Notes: a model not told the origin generated them from the letters alone. Counted from the stretch's first letter, positions 12,467 to 24,900 are shown. The stretch is 64,000 bases of DNA from Sphagnum magellanicum (GCA_021904315.1 CM038915.1:9734001-9798000), one strand, 5' to 3'. Translations and numbers: made by a program.

Positions 12467-13286
12467 TCTCGCAACCTCACTTTTGGGGCCAAGTGTGAGA
12501 ATGCTACTCACACTCCCAAAAGTGGGAAAATGGAATTCTCCGGGACTCCCGAAAACTCAGAAGACGATTTGAGGGGTCAAATATCCTCGCCTTGATGCGT
12601 TCTTTATATCAATGGAAAGGTCTTGAAACTTAGATTCCCAAAATGGCCTCACATGGGCCATTTGGACATCTGAATCCCAAGTTATGCGTAAAAGAAGGGT
12701 CGGGAGTCAAATTGCTAGTTTGACTCCCGACCACTAAAAGTCAGGAATCGACCTCTTTTTGACGTCGCCTCAAGGAATGCAACATGGCGTTGGAAAGCTC
12801 TTGACGAGAGCTACAACTTTGGTTTAGACCTCGTCCCGATCCGAGTTTGGGGCGAGGAGCTATGAGCGTCCAAAGTCTCGGGACTCCAACCCGAAACAGT
12901 TTCGGGACTCCAACTTGGGAGTCCCGAGAAAAAGAGCCATTTGGATGTAGCCTCGACGGAGAGCTGCAGAGTATACTATATGGGGGAAGGTGGTGGCTTC
13001 CCCCGAGTCTGGGCCGTGGTGAGTCTTGTGTGTCAAAGTGCCCACGGTTTGTCCCAACACCCAAGGGTGTTCCCGAATGCTAACTAACCCTCTTATGGTT
13101 GGTTTTGGATGCAGATTCGAGCTTGATAATCTAGTCCTTCTTCCTAGTCTAATCCCAGGACTTCTAACACGCCCCTCTACCCCCTTTTGTGCTGGAAGTT
13201 GGGAGCGACCCTCAAATCCCAACTTTCCGCAATTTCACATAGTTGGACCCTCAAGTGGGTTCAACAAGGGACTTGGGAGTGTGTCA
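12467..13286 (+). repeat. 3' LTR of chromovirus
   Basis: It begins TCTCGCAACC, so the usual TG start has changed to TC, and it ends GTGTGTCA. It pairs with 6332-7150. The part after about 13030 is much more diverged from the left LTR than the rest. Confidence 0.92.
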
Positions 13287-13291
13287 GTTGG
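13287..13291. repeat. Target site duplication, right copy (GTTGG)
   Basis: It is identical to 6327-6331 and lies directly after the terminal CA of the right LTR. Confidence 0.9.
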
Positions 13292-14653
13292 GTTGACAAT
13301 AACAACATTGCCTAGGGTGCGAATGCCATATTTGGTGAACACAATGTTGACTTGTTAACAAAAGGAATTAAAACATGGTTGAAAGAAATGCATGTAGTTG
13401 TTTTTGTCCCACATGGAAACCAACATCTCACACAATGGCAACAAAAGGTGTCACAAATTACATCATGGGTTCTTATGCACTCGTTGTGATGATTGCAATG
13501 TAAGAAATGAATACCCATGGGGTTGAAAGGATGTGTGCACACGCATTGAGGGGATACTTATAATTGTGGGATGGGTAGTCCAAATTGTGTTTGAAATGTT
13601 GTGGAAAAAATTGGGGAAGATAATTGAAAGGCTAGGAAAACCGGTTGAGTTGTAAAGTAAGCGCTTGCCCTTGGGCCAAAACATGATAAAATTTGTACAC
13701 GATGGGCTTTAGATATCATGTCATAGAACATGTTGAAAAAGGTAATATCGTGCAAACATTCTAAAAGGGAATCTTGAAGTTGAACCATTTATTGCCTAAT
13801 GAGTTGTCCAAATGGAAGGAAACATACATGAATTAGGGGTGGTTTAAAATCACATGTTACCTTGAAGCATCCCTAGAAAAGGAAGGTGATGTTATCGATT
13901 TGTGTTAAGGCTTCAAAAAAGAAGGACGTTGATCAACCATAAATCTAACAATTATGATTGAAGTTACAAGGGCCTAATTCCCTAAATAGATTGCTCATGT
14001 GATGGTGGCTATCAATATGAGCCTAATGGCACCAAAAGTTATTGGGAAAGAGGCTTATTTATGGTTTAAAGGTCCTTTTGAACTATTAAAGGATCCTAAA
14101 CCCAAGAGGCACACATAAATTTAAAAGAAGGATGAATAAAAAAAATTAAAGGACTTTATGAAGGTGGAGGAAAGAAGTGTGCATCATAAGAGATGTAATG
14201 GCCACTGCACAAAATAATGAATTAGGATTCCAAAAGATACTTGAACATCACCCATTCTAGGGAAAAGGTCCACATGTCAAATATTCTTTAGCAAGGCATC
14301 TTCTTTGATGAAGGATGATGTGAAGTTGAGGTGCCCAATGGAACCCTGAAGTTTCTAATTCCCTTTGATGGGTGGTAAATTGGAATGGGGTGTTGAAATC
14401 AAGTAACATGCCAAAAGGTGACCATGTTACACATTTTTAAGGTTAGATAAAAAAACCTATCACACGAAATTTAGTCTTGAAATGTTCATATGTAAATGAT
14501 ATAATTAAAAGGGGACCTATGATGTGAATGTCATTTACAATGGATGGAAATAGACAAAAAATGAAACAACTAACTATAAAACGTGAAGCCTTAAAGTGGG
14601 TTAAAACAAATAGTGCCTCTCCCAAGGGATCACCTTGATAGGTTCCCATGACA
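13292..14653 (+). pseudogene. Right half of unknown decayed coding sequence, then degenerate frames
   Basis: From 13292 the frame left open at 6331 goes on (DNNNIA, stop, GANAIFGEHNVDLLTKGIK, then WLKEMHVVVFVPHGNQH) to about 13488, with one TAG near 13310. Further on, from about 13950, another stretch reads protein-like (APKVIGKEAYLWFKGPF), broken by stops. I cannot name the family. The repeated frame breaks exclude a live gene. Confidence 0.4.
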
Positions 14654-15284
14654 TGTCATGGATGCCAATGCCATGGAGTTTTTTCATTTGGATATTCATC
14701 CATGATTTGTACTTAACTTTTAAATTAATTTTAGTGCATTTTAAATTAAGTTTAAATTCATTTTTAATTAACTCTTAGTTACTTTTAATTCATATCTAAT
14801 TAATTTTTAATTCACTTGTAGTTAATTTTTAGTTAAATCTTAGTTACTTTTAATTCATTTTTAATTAAAATTTAGTTCATTTTTAATTAACTCTTAGTTC
14901 ATTTTTAGTTAAGTTTCAATTATTTTTTAGTTGAGTTTTAGTTCACATTGGGTGCACATGGGCACACGTGGATGAATATGGGCCATATATAAGTTGGAAG
15001 GTTTTTGAAAAACTTCTTTGAGTTAGGTGTCTGATGGGTATAAATAAAAGTAAAATTCCCCATTACCTTCAATCTATTCAACACCATTTTTGGGGTTTTT
15101 TTTTTATCATAGCTTTGTTTTGTTTATTCTTTGTAATAAAATCTTGTTGGATTCATGTTTCACAGTTGTCGTGTTCTTGTTTTTGTTTTTCTTGTTCCAT
15201 GATTTGAATTTGGAATTAGGCTTACTTTTGTTTTCATTTTGGGTAAAAGATCTTGTAGTTTCGGTTGTTTTCATGCCCGTGACA
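14654..15284 (+). repeat. LTR-like dispersed repeat, copy 1 (likely solo LTR)
   Basis: The unit runs from TGTCATGGATGCC to CATGCCCGTGACA, giving TG...CA ends. Its left part is a run of degenerate TTTTAGTTAA / TTAATTCA units. A TATA box (TATAAATA, 15039-15046) and an AATAAAAT stretch follow. Copies at 15454-16076 and 42146-42888 share the order array, GCACA..TGG, TATAAATA, AATAAA, CATGATTT, GGCTTGC. I saw no matching target duplication and no coding interior. A promoter plus polyadenylation-like order fits an LTR. Confidence 0.6.
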
Positions 15285-15453
15285 AATAGATGGGATGATT
15301 ACAACATCACCTTCATGATTATAATGATTATAAAACAAGGGAAATTCAAATGCATAAAATGCATGAACAAAGGGGATGAATTGTATGATATTTTTACTTA
15401 CGACACAAAGTTTTAAAAATATGACCCCTTTTGACATCGAATTGAAAATGTTT
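15285..15453. other. Short spacer between two LTR-like copies
   Basis: 169 bp separate copies 1 and 2. It holds no coding or priming signals that I can recognise. Confidence 0.4.
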
Positions 15454-16076
15454 TGTCATGGACACCACCATCACCCATCATTTGTGCCAACATAGTCACT
15501 TGCACCATCGTTTACACCAACATAATTACCTACATCATTGCTTGCATCATTGTTAATTTTTAGTCAACTCCTAATTCATTATTAGTTAAGAAATTTTTCA
15601 TGAAACTTCCTTGGTTGGTGCACACACGGAAGCCTTTATGGACGTTTTTTTTTTTTATCTAGGTCCTCAATAGGGTATAATATGAGTTAACCCTTAATTA
15701 AATTTTAGTTAACTTTTAGTTCATTATTAGTAAAAAAATTTCTTAAAAAGTTTTTTTAGTCGGTGCACACATGAATGCTTTTACAAAAACTTCCTTGAAC
15801 TAAGTCACCAATGGGTATAAATAGGTGTAGGATTTCTTGTTACCTTAAGTTTGTTCAACATGAATTTCGGGTACTTTTTTTTATCATCACCTTTATCTTC
15901 ATATGTTATCAAAATAAAGTTTTGATTGAATCATCTTCCAACATATATCGTGTTTTTGCCTTGCATCTTTATGTTTTTAGTCTTGGATTAGATTTAGGCT
16001 TGCATTTTCTATGTTTATTTTCCTTGTTATGTCCTTGGTTTAGTTCTTGTTTTTGTAGATTTTCATGCCCGTGACA
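15454..16076 (+). repeat. LTR-like dispersed repeat, copy 2
   Basis: It starts TGTCATGGACACC and ends CATGCCCGTGACA, with TATAAATA at 15816-15823. It has the same orientation as copy 1. The flanks TGTTT (left) and TGTAT (right) are similar but not identical, so a target duplication is possible but unproven. Confidence 0.55.
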
Positions 16077-18280
16077 TGTATGCCACGTCTAATTGGAAAA
16101 CAACCTAGTTGGGGTGAAGGTTTAAAATGCACCTAAGGTCGTGTATAATTGCTTCATAACTACCTTCAATTGCAATTCTGAATTGGTGTGGGGAGAAATG
16201 GGCTACAAAGGCATTGTGGAATTAAAAACATAAAGCACGACTTGTGAATCGATATAATGTTTCCCCCATTACAATGGGACGAACTCCATTTGAAGGCTTA
16301 GTCATGGTTATGAGGTGGCCCACTCCAAAGGCATGAATAATTCGAGGTGGAATGTGGCTTTGTGTGATATGAAAACAAAGTTGAAACAATTAAGAAAACC
16401 CATTTGCTCAAATCTTTTGGGTGAAAACAATTTTGAAAGTGTTCAAAAACCATCCCAAAAGGACCACTTGTCAATAAATGCGACATGCTTTAGAATGTTA
16501 GTTTAAAGGAATCATAAAAAAATTCAAAGTCCTAGTTTAACTCATAGTCTTGTAGGAAAAGTGGGCAGTAGCCATTTAATTTAAAGTGTAATGTGGTGAG
16601 AGTTAAGGTGGTGTTAGAAGATGTGGGTGCAAGGGAAAATGGTGTTAAAGCACAAATTGTTCAAGAGTATTCATTTGCATATCCAATAACTAAATTGCAG
16701 AAAAAACATTTATGAGTTAAAAGATCATATTGCAGGAGAGGCACTGGGTTCGGACTTGCAACCAAAACTTAGGCTTATAAAAATAACTTTTCTTGCAAGT
16801 TTTCTTAATTGCTTATTAGAAAGCATTTGAGTCAAACCCATGTTTCTTTATGCTTTGTTGCCTCACCAGGAAGGAGCAAAATGAAACACCATTGGGGTAA
16901 TAAGAGGAGCAAATGCCAAGCTGTCACATCATAATGGTCATGTGCCAACTGATTCAATGGAAAATGAAACACCATTTGTACATCATGTCGTAAAATGGTA
17001 GGGATAAGGTTATATAATTGAGGATAACGAAAGCCTAAATGAAATGACCCAAGGATATCTAACGGTGAAACCCAAGTCCAAGCTAATGAAAGTAAGGTGA
17101 TAATAAATGAAGGTATTGAATTGGGATGGTCATAAGGGTTTGGATTGGATGAATTTGATGTATAATAGGAATGCTAATGATGAATTAGCCTTTGACTAAT
17201 AAATTGGCTCCCATAGATGGAGTAAGAAATTTTAGGAGGGGAATGTGAGCAAGTTGAAGAGTTGAGGGTAGGTTGGGGAGTCTAATCTTGGGCAATTGTA
17301 GGGGCCGAAAGAGTGGAAAGGGGAAAAGGTTCTACATGTGCATGATCAAATGGGTTTGGGAAAATGTAGGGTTAGGGCTTCACATTCACACAAAAGGTTG
17401 GGGGCTGGTAAAGGGAACTAATAGGTGGTGTGTGGTCTGTCAAAAGGGTGGGGGGAAATAGAGGATGGTTTGTGGTTTGCATTGGAAATGGGGTGGATAA
17501 TAAGTTTGTAATGGTACATGATAAAACAAATGGGTGATGGGAATTACAAGGTTCAATGAGACATGATGAACTAGGAGACATGGGACGTTTGGTGCCCATG
17601 AGGGAAAAACTTATTAAAAACACATGCCCATTTAAAAAAAATTGCCTACTATTACAAAGCAATTCTAAAACTACAAAGCCAACCACACAAGATTAAATGA
17701 AACGAAAGAAAAAAGATAAAAAACCTCCTACAGGTCCCTAGTTAGAACATTATGCCAAGCCAAACCTTAATTTCATTATAAGCTTGGATGCCACGATCAC
17801 TACTCTACTGGGTTTAACATGACTAAAACAACCTAAAACCAAAATATTACATGTTTCATTCCTTGTTTTGAATCCTATAAGACCTGAAACAAGTAATGCC
17901 ACAAAAGTTTTTCAAAAAATGATTATAGTGAACTAATTACCCTCTTCACAAAGATTCCAATCCACTTTAGGAACTATGTTCAACAAAGTTTCAAATGATA
18001 CCTAACTTTGTAATGAAAAGCTTGTTGTGGCTTCAGATGTTCATAGAACGTATCACTGTGCTCTTGGTTAGCTGGTTGACTGGGTAACCCAACGAAATAT
18101 GTATTTAATGTTGCATTGGCCTTAACTCGCCTTGTAAGGACCCTTTAATACCTAATGTTATTAGTCTCTATTTGAGTCCCACAATCTACTTGTGTGACAA
18201 ACTGAATACAAAAAAGGAAAAACGCAATTAAAAAAACCCTAATTCAGCCTTTTAGTAGACTGGTTGCCCCAGACAAAATG
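16077..18280. other. Intergenic, decayed sequence
   Basis: No intact gene. Near 16240-16300 a plus-strand stretch reads LVNRYNVSPITMGRTPFEGL after bridging, which faintly recalls retroelement integrase. It is too short and broken to call. Confidence 0.35.
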
Positions 18281-18940
18281 GCCTTTAAAGGCAACCAGAA
18301 TGCAATTCTGCGACTTTTCTTTTTTCTGGGTTGGATGCCTGTCTCTGATTGCACCAAACAAGCACACGAGCTTTGCACAAAGTACGAACTGGATTGGTGG
18401 CTTGATTTCTTACCCCTCTAAACCCTAAAACTTCGCTTCTTTCTTCTTCGGAGCGCAGACAAAGTTGTTGCCTACGCCATTTTTTCAAACACAGATCGAT
18501 CCATTTGCTGCAAATATCTTAAGATCTTGACTGTTCGGAGCTCTCCATCCCAAACCTCCACCAATTCCAACAACAGAACCACACTAAAAAGACAGGAAGC
18601 CAACAAACAAAATAATCTGCCTCCCTCCTCCTCCGCGCAAACACTCTGGTCGACAGCTTCAAACTAAAGTGAGAACTAGAGGTAATCTAAGCGGGGAATT
18701 AGAAGGAAACAAAGATTCATGAGGAGGATTAGGGCAAGCGTGAGACCCCTAGTGGGCGGAGGCGGGGACGGATCTGTGTTGCAGCAGCGATGGCTATGGC
18801 CTCTTCTTCTGTCTCATTGCTTCTCTAAAGGGGAGGGAGAGAGAAAGTGTGCAGTGTGGACGACATTGGCAGCAGCAGTTAAATTAGAATGTGTGACAAA
18901 CTCACAAAAACACTCTTGTTGCAGTGAATTTAGAAAGTGA
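18281..18940 (+). promoter_or_regulatory. Promoter-like GC-richer patch with telo-box and short ATG frame
   Basis: Bases 18420-18430 carry AAACCCTAAAA (telo-box type), followed by a pyrimidine-rich stretch (CTTCTTTCTTCTTCGG), a pairing common at plant genes for translation proteins. An ATG at 18719 opens a 73-codon frame with an Arg-rich start (MRRIRASVRPLV) like an organelle-targeting peptide. It runs into the 45-bp tandem repeat and stops there. This may be an orphaned first exon or a decayed gene. No downstream exons are visible. Confidence 0.35.
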
Positions 18941-19074
18941 TAAAACTCACAAAAACACTCTTGTTGCAGTGAATTTAGAAAGTGATAAAACTCACAAAAA
19001 CACTCTTGTTGCAGTGAATTTAGAAAGTGATAAAACTCACAAAAACACTCTTGTTGCAGTTAATTTAGAAAGTG
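18894..19074. repeat. 45-bp minisatellite, four copies
   Basis: A 45-bp unit beginning CTCACAAAAACACTCTTG repeats at 18901, 18946, 18991 and 19036. The copies are nearly identical, differing by a few substitutions in the first and last. Confidence 0.95.
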
Positions 19075-19510
19075 ACTAGTCTGTAAACCCATTTTGCAAG
19101 CAAAATGATCAAATAAGCAAAAGATTAAACTGTTATGTATCAAAGTCCATTTTGTCCACTTCTACCCATCAAATGAATGCTGTGTAAAAAGGCACTCTTT
19201 TTTTCCACAACTTGTGTGTGTATATTGTGTGTGTGTGTTTTAATTTTTTCTCACACACCAAAGGCTAAACCCAAATTATTTTATATAAGTAGATAAAGCT
19301 CATTAAAAAAAAAAACTCTACTTGGTGAAAATTAGAATTTGACCAATAGTAGTGTTTTTTGGGAGGACAAATGCTATCATTCTTTTGACCAAAAACATTT
19401 GGAAAGTTTTGGGATAAAATTGTGTTTTTTTAAAATTGTAAATTTGACCCAAAAAATTGGAAATTTTTGGATATCACAAAAGTGAAAAAAAAAATCAATT
19501 GACAAAGAGT

Positions 19511-19546
<36 letters not shown>

Positions 19547-20490
19547 CGGGTGACATTTAAATTAAAAAAATTTGACCAGAGAATTGGGATAGTTTTGGGG
19601 AAAGAAATTCCTAAGAAAAAATTCCACTAATTTTGCTAAATTTTTTGGGGGAAAACATCGTCAAATAGTTTGATATCACAAAATTGAAAAGAAAAAGCCA
19701 GGGGTGCCAATAACAAACTCACAAAAAATATAGCTTTATATAAGAATAGAAATGGAAAATTGATAAGATTTCTCACCTCACTTCTCTCATTTTGGAAATT
19801 TCGTTTTTCTACTTCAAAAAAAAAATTCCACTAATTTCACTTTTTTTGGGGGGAAAAATATCTCCAAATTTGATATCATAAAATTTCTCAAAAAAAGAAA
19901 AAAAAAAAAAAAAAAGAACCACAGCAACAATATTTTATTATTATTATTATTTGTTTTTCAATTTTGTGATGTAATGACATTGACAACCATCCATAGAAGG
20001 ATTTAACCAGGTTTGGCTACAGACGAGATGGGAAGCTAAAAGTTTTTAAAACCCTGTTATTTCATGGCTTTACATATAGGACTGCAAAGTTTAAATATGG
20101 CGAACTCAATTTATTGGCCTTGCCTATTGAGGCAAGGATATTGTTGTGTTTAGATTTCATTATAGAGTATAGTAGCTCAAGGGATTTTGGGCCCCTACTA
20201 GGTAATAATAATAATAATAATAGGTTTATTTTATTATATGAGGATTTTTGAAAGATGATAATTTTGGCTTGTGTAATTGAAACTTAAGATTAATAGTTAT
20301 AGAGTTATAATATCTTGAAGGATTTTGGTTTCTTTTAGAGGATTTTTGGAAGATTATATTTTGACATGGTGAAATATTTGATTTTATTGTTCATTGTTTA
20401 CTGTTTACAATTTTACATCTATTTGGGATCGGAGAGTCCATTAGATGAAAGGTAGATCATGGAGGATAGATTGTCTTCTAATACTAGCAG
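19075..20490. other. Intergenic with low-complexity DNA
   Basis: No gene seen. It contains a 35-base T run (19512-19546), several A runs and a short (AAT)n tract near 20203-20222. Confidence 0.5.
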
Positions 20491-20494
20491 CATG

Positions 20495-20923
20495 TCACAA
20501 ATTTGGCCAAGGCGATTGTGTTCGTAGTTTACATGAGTTCAGTAAGAGTGCTTGTGTCGGTGAGGGGTAGGGTTGAACAAAAGCATTTTCTAACTTTCTG
20601 TGTGTATTTGGACAGATAAGGAGCAAGTGCTCTTCATCCTTTACCTTCCCCAAGTCGCAGCCTCTACAAAGCTTCTTTGCGTATGGCATGCTTTTTCACG
20701 CACCTAGCATTGCCTCAAGCTACGTGTTGTCACATTGAAATCGGGCCAGAGCTTTTCGCAACTGGACGCAGTTGATGTCAAACAAGTATCTTTCGCTTTC
20801 ATACAACATACCCTTAAAGCGCAAGTATCTTGTTTGTATGCTGGTCCCAATCTTGCGGTTGGTAAAGAGCTTTTCAATGAAAGCTAGTTGCATATTATCT
20901 TTCACCCTTTTTCCATTCAACAT
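20495..20923 (-). pseudogene. LINE-like reverse transcriptase C-terminal fragment
   Basis: On the minus strand a frame runs from 20923 to about 20495, with two stops between 20720 and 20689. It reads RYLRFKGMLYESERYLF, then CRGCDLGKV, DEEHLLLICPN. The spacing CxxC ... HxxxxC with DEEH matches the zinc-binding region seen C-terminal to non-LTR (LINE) reverse transcriptases. The polymerase domain itself is not present, so this is a 5'-truncated, dead copy. Confidence 0.5.
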
Positions 20924-21239
20924 TGTGTGAGGAAAATCTGGAGGGGTGAAGTCCCGACCTTTTGGTTGATCGGGCCTTTCATCGTAGATCTACCACCAAC
21001 TGGCTGCACTAGCCTTGCTAGACAAGTCGAATGTATGCACCCAAGAACTGTTCCCAACGATAATTTAGTAATCCTCGCTTGGAACGCACGAGTCACTGCA
21101 AGCTGAAATGTCGTTTCCAACAGTGATTGAGCCGGAGGCAAAAAACCTACCACCTCTTGGGGCTGGTTCTAGAGTTTCCATAATTCATCTTTTCTGCCTT
21201 AAGATATGTTTTTTTAATGTAAATGGCAAGGCCACAGTG

Positions 21240-21935
21240 TGACACACCCCTTGTTTCTCCTTACTTTTCTGGCGAATTTTTTATAAAAAAATTCCCAAGA
21301 AAAAAAAAAAAAAAACCCTTTGAGAGGGGCGCAGCTGATTTTCAGATTTCGCAACAGTACGAAATTCCCGCACCAAAAACTTGATAAGATTGCTCACCCC
21401 CACTTCCCTCTCTTTTTTGGCCGAATTTTTCTCAAAGTTTTTCGCCATATTCCGTCTCCCCCGACCCCCTCTCCAAACACTCAATCACCCCCAATCGCAC
21501 TTTTGTTGCATGCGACCCACCACTTCCAGCCACCCAAAAATTCTTGCGTTTTTTTAATTCTTCCTCTTCTTCGTCTTCTTGCTTGCTCCCGTCCGTCGCA
21601 CAAATTCTTCCTCAACTTGAGCTTTCGGATATCAACAAATTGTTGATTTCATTCTTCCCCAACTTCAAGAGTTTCGAAATCAGCGCTGAATTCGGCCACT
21701 TTCTTCTTCTTCTTCCTCTTCTTCTTTTTTGTTTTGGGGGTCGGGGGGTTGTTGAGGGAAAGAATCTGTGGGAACATCGTTATTGCTGCATAATTCCTGT
21801 GAGAGTTGCATTGGGTTTTCAGATTGTCTGTGTCTGTTTGTGTTTTCTTTTCTCGAGTTTCAGATTTTGGCAAAGAATCCCAAATCTGATTTTTCTTCTT
21901 TTGTTGGTTGTGCTAACGGGAATTTCGTATTGAGG
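21240..21935 (+). promoter_or_regulatory. DPE2 upstream region and 5' leader
   Basis: The stretch before the DPE2 ATG is rich in pyrimidines, with CTT repeats around 21700-21726. No TATA box or intron could be placed with confidence. The DPE2 frame is open upstream to about 21768 but holds no ATG before 21936. Confidence 0.45.
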
Positions 21936-24900
21936 ATGAGCTTCGGTGTGATGAGGAAGATGGAGGAGATAGGGGAGGTAGAGGAAGAGGAGGAAGAGGA
22001 GGAGAACAACAACAACAAGAAGCAGGTGGTAGACAGAATGGGGATGAGTAGTAGTAATGAGGGAGAAGAATTCGGGGGGACGATAGACGTGTTCAGGAGA
22101 GAGAATCGAGTGACGTTGCAATTCAAGTTACCGCTGTACACGCAATGGGGGCAGAATCTGTTGTTGGTCGGTTCGGATCCGCTTCTGGGATCGTGGGATT
22201 TAGCGCGCGCCAAGCACATGCTCCCGCGACACGAGGGCGATGCGCAGCTTATCTGGGAGGTGGGAGTGTCCGTGCCTGCGAATTTGCACTCTCAGTACAG
22301 CTACTGCATGGTGGACGAGCACATGAATGTGTTGAAATGGGAGGCGGGTGCCCGACGCTCGCTGGAGTTGCCGGAAGGACTCGAGAACGGAGCCGTCGTC
22401 GAGGTTCACGACCAGTGGCAAGTAGGTGGCACAGGCTCTAGATTCCTTAGGTCAGGAAGAAGCTCGCAGTTTCAAGCTTAGATTTGAGAAGAGAAGAATC
22501 CATGACAGCCGTGCAGCCAGGGTCTTAGGGCCTCTTTCCATTAGGCTGCTGCGATCACAGCAGACGAATGGAAGGCCAACTGACATAGGGCTTGTTTCTT
22601 GCGACAGGGAAAGTAGGTTTCCATTGTAGAGCTGCAAGTGTGTTGAAACTATGTGATTAATCATGTTAGGAGCTCTTGGAACACATGTTCTCATGAAAAA
22701 AAGAGAGATGTCGCTGTATAGTGAATCACCAGTTTGACTCACAGCTCTCACACCTACTGCAATTGGTGAATGCTTGACGGGTAGAGATGACTGTAAGCAC
22801 AGCTAGTTGAAGAAACATAATGGAAAGCTGTAGTGTTCATGGAAAGATGTCCTTAGACTGAGGAATTCGTACTTGGGTTTTGGGGGGGGCGGGGAGGGGA
22901 TTTCAGGACGGATCCTCGCCGGATGCATTGCTGCAAACTAGCGCCTTCAAGAATGTCATCTTTGGCAAAGATCATCATGGCAGTGAAAGTGTTGTCAAGA
23001 AGAGAGACATCATCACGTCAGAGTCTGCTCCCGAGCGGCTCTTCTTCGCAGACCCAATTGGCTTGGGAGGTTGGTTTGAATCTATCTCGATATTCCACAC
23101 CAAAAAAATTTAGAATTAAAAAAAAAATCCCATGCTCGACAATGCCCCAAAACAACATCAATCTTCTTCTTTTGAGTCACACAAGAGAAAAGAAGAAGAA
23201 GAAGAAGAAGAAATTGCCACAACTCTTTCCTGAACAACAATTACGTTGCAGCTCCTCCTCCTCCTGTGTTCAGAAATTTTTGCCAAATGGAATTGTCACC
23301 AGCTTTGTGAAGACCCAAAGTTGATATTTGTTTGGATTTTGGCTGCTCACTCACTTGCTCTTTGTGAACATACTGCTGCGGATAGGACAAAACTTGCAGA
23401 AGATCAACTCCTTGAAAGTACACTGTAAATGGAGGAGGATCCTCTGAGCTCTTTCTTAACAGGTGGTGCTTCATGTGGGTTTTTTTTCTTGAAGCAGGAT
23501 CAACCATGGTACAATTCAAGGTCAATTGTGTGCAGCTTGAGCCTGGACAATCGGTGAGCACTTGGAAGGAATTCTTACATTTTGCTTCCACAGGATGATT
23601 TTTGCACTCTTGAGAGAAGATTTTCAGAAGCTGTTCTTTGTCTCTATTTTTTATTGCATTGCAGGAAAGACCAATTCTTCAAGAATGTTCTTCAAGAAGG
23701 AATGTCTTCATCATTAGACTAATTCTGCAGTGCAAAGACATGGGTGTAGAAGTATTCTTGCTGCTCTCCACCAGTGCAGGCAACAAGCATTTGTTGGTTA
23801 TTTAGAAATGTTGCATTTTTGAGTTTTTTTGTGGTGGTGCATGCAATGTGCAGGTCTTTGTTGTAGGTAATATTCCTGAATTGGGAGAATGGGATGATGG
23901 AGCAGCTCTACCACTGACTTCTTCTGTCGGAGATGACTTCTTGTGGCAATGCACGACAACAGTGAGACGAGAGAATTTCCCCATCCATTACAAGTACATA
24001 CTGAAGAACAGATTTGGGGAGGTTGTTTCGGAGACTGGTGCAGACCGAGAGCTAAAGTGTGACTCTGCTCGAAAACCAGCAGCTATGGTCATTACCTCTG
24101 ATGGCAGCTTTCAAGTATGGTTTTTCTTTGTCTCTTTTTTTCTATTATTGTGCAAAACCTGAGAGAGAGAGAGCTGTGCAGCAGCAAATTCATTCACATT
24201 GATTTAAGGATGATGATATACTACTAATCATGCTCACAGTTGGTTAGTAGTGGGATTAGCAGCAATGATTTGCTTAATTGTGGAGCTAATTTGACATGAG
24301 CAAAGTAATTAATTACCAGCTACTAATTAGCACTTTCTAAAACTCTCTGCCCTAATGTGAGATGATCAAATTCTTTGACAGGCACAGCCATGGAGAGGGG
24401 CAGGTGTGGCATCGCCTGTGTTTTCACTGCGCTCTAGAGAGAGTGTGGGTGCAGGAGAATTTATGGATTTGAAGTTGATGGTGGATTTCGCAGCCAAGAC
24501 AGGGATGCGGTTGGTTCAATTGCTACCCATAAATGATACATCAGTCAACATGATGTGGTGGGACTCCTACCCATACAGGTAAACCTCAAGATTTTGCTGC
24601 TACTTAAGCAGTAAGCTGCCATAAACTAAGAGAGAGCGCCTCTTTCCTACACTGTGATGTGGCTATTTGTTTTCTACTCTTTTGGAGATGAGCTCCTTGC
24701 AATACACAAATTTTGTTTTGACTGGGTGAATGAGAAAATTAGGGTTGCAGCTTCATTTTTGTATTGAGCTTCATTTTTGTTGGATTGTCATGGAGGTTGC
24801 TGTTGCTCGTGCAGCTTTTTTTCTTCATTAAGAAGTGTGTTGAAGCTGAAACTTTCATATTATCTTCTGATCTAACTCTTTAAACTTGGGTGTTCTGTAC

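Larger units (their letters stand above)
6332..13286 (+). mobile_element. Ty3/gypsy chromovirus, complete but inactive
   Basis: The 6,955-bp element has LTRs of 819 and 820 bp, a 5-bp target duplication, a primer binding site matching initiator tRNA-Met, and gag, protease, reverse transcriptase, RNase H and integrase in that order. A C-terminal chromodomain places it among the chromoviruses. The coding region carries three nonsense codons, one frameshift and a damaged RT active site, so it cannot move by itself. About 790 bp of non-coding DNA separates pol from the right LTR. The two LTRs differ clearly, so the insertion is not recent. Confidence 0.95.

Noticed and set aside
16240..16300. Integrase-like words after the second LTR-like copy
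   Set aside because: Too short and broken; similarity is by eye only.
21768..21935. Upstream extension of the DPE2 frame
   Set aside because: The extension opens with GTG and has no ATG before 21936, so the first ATG was used as the start.
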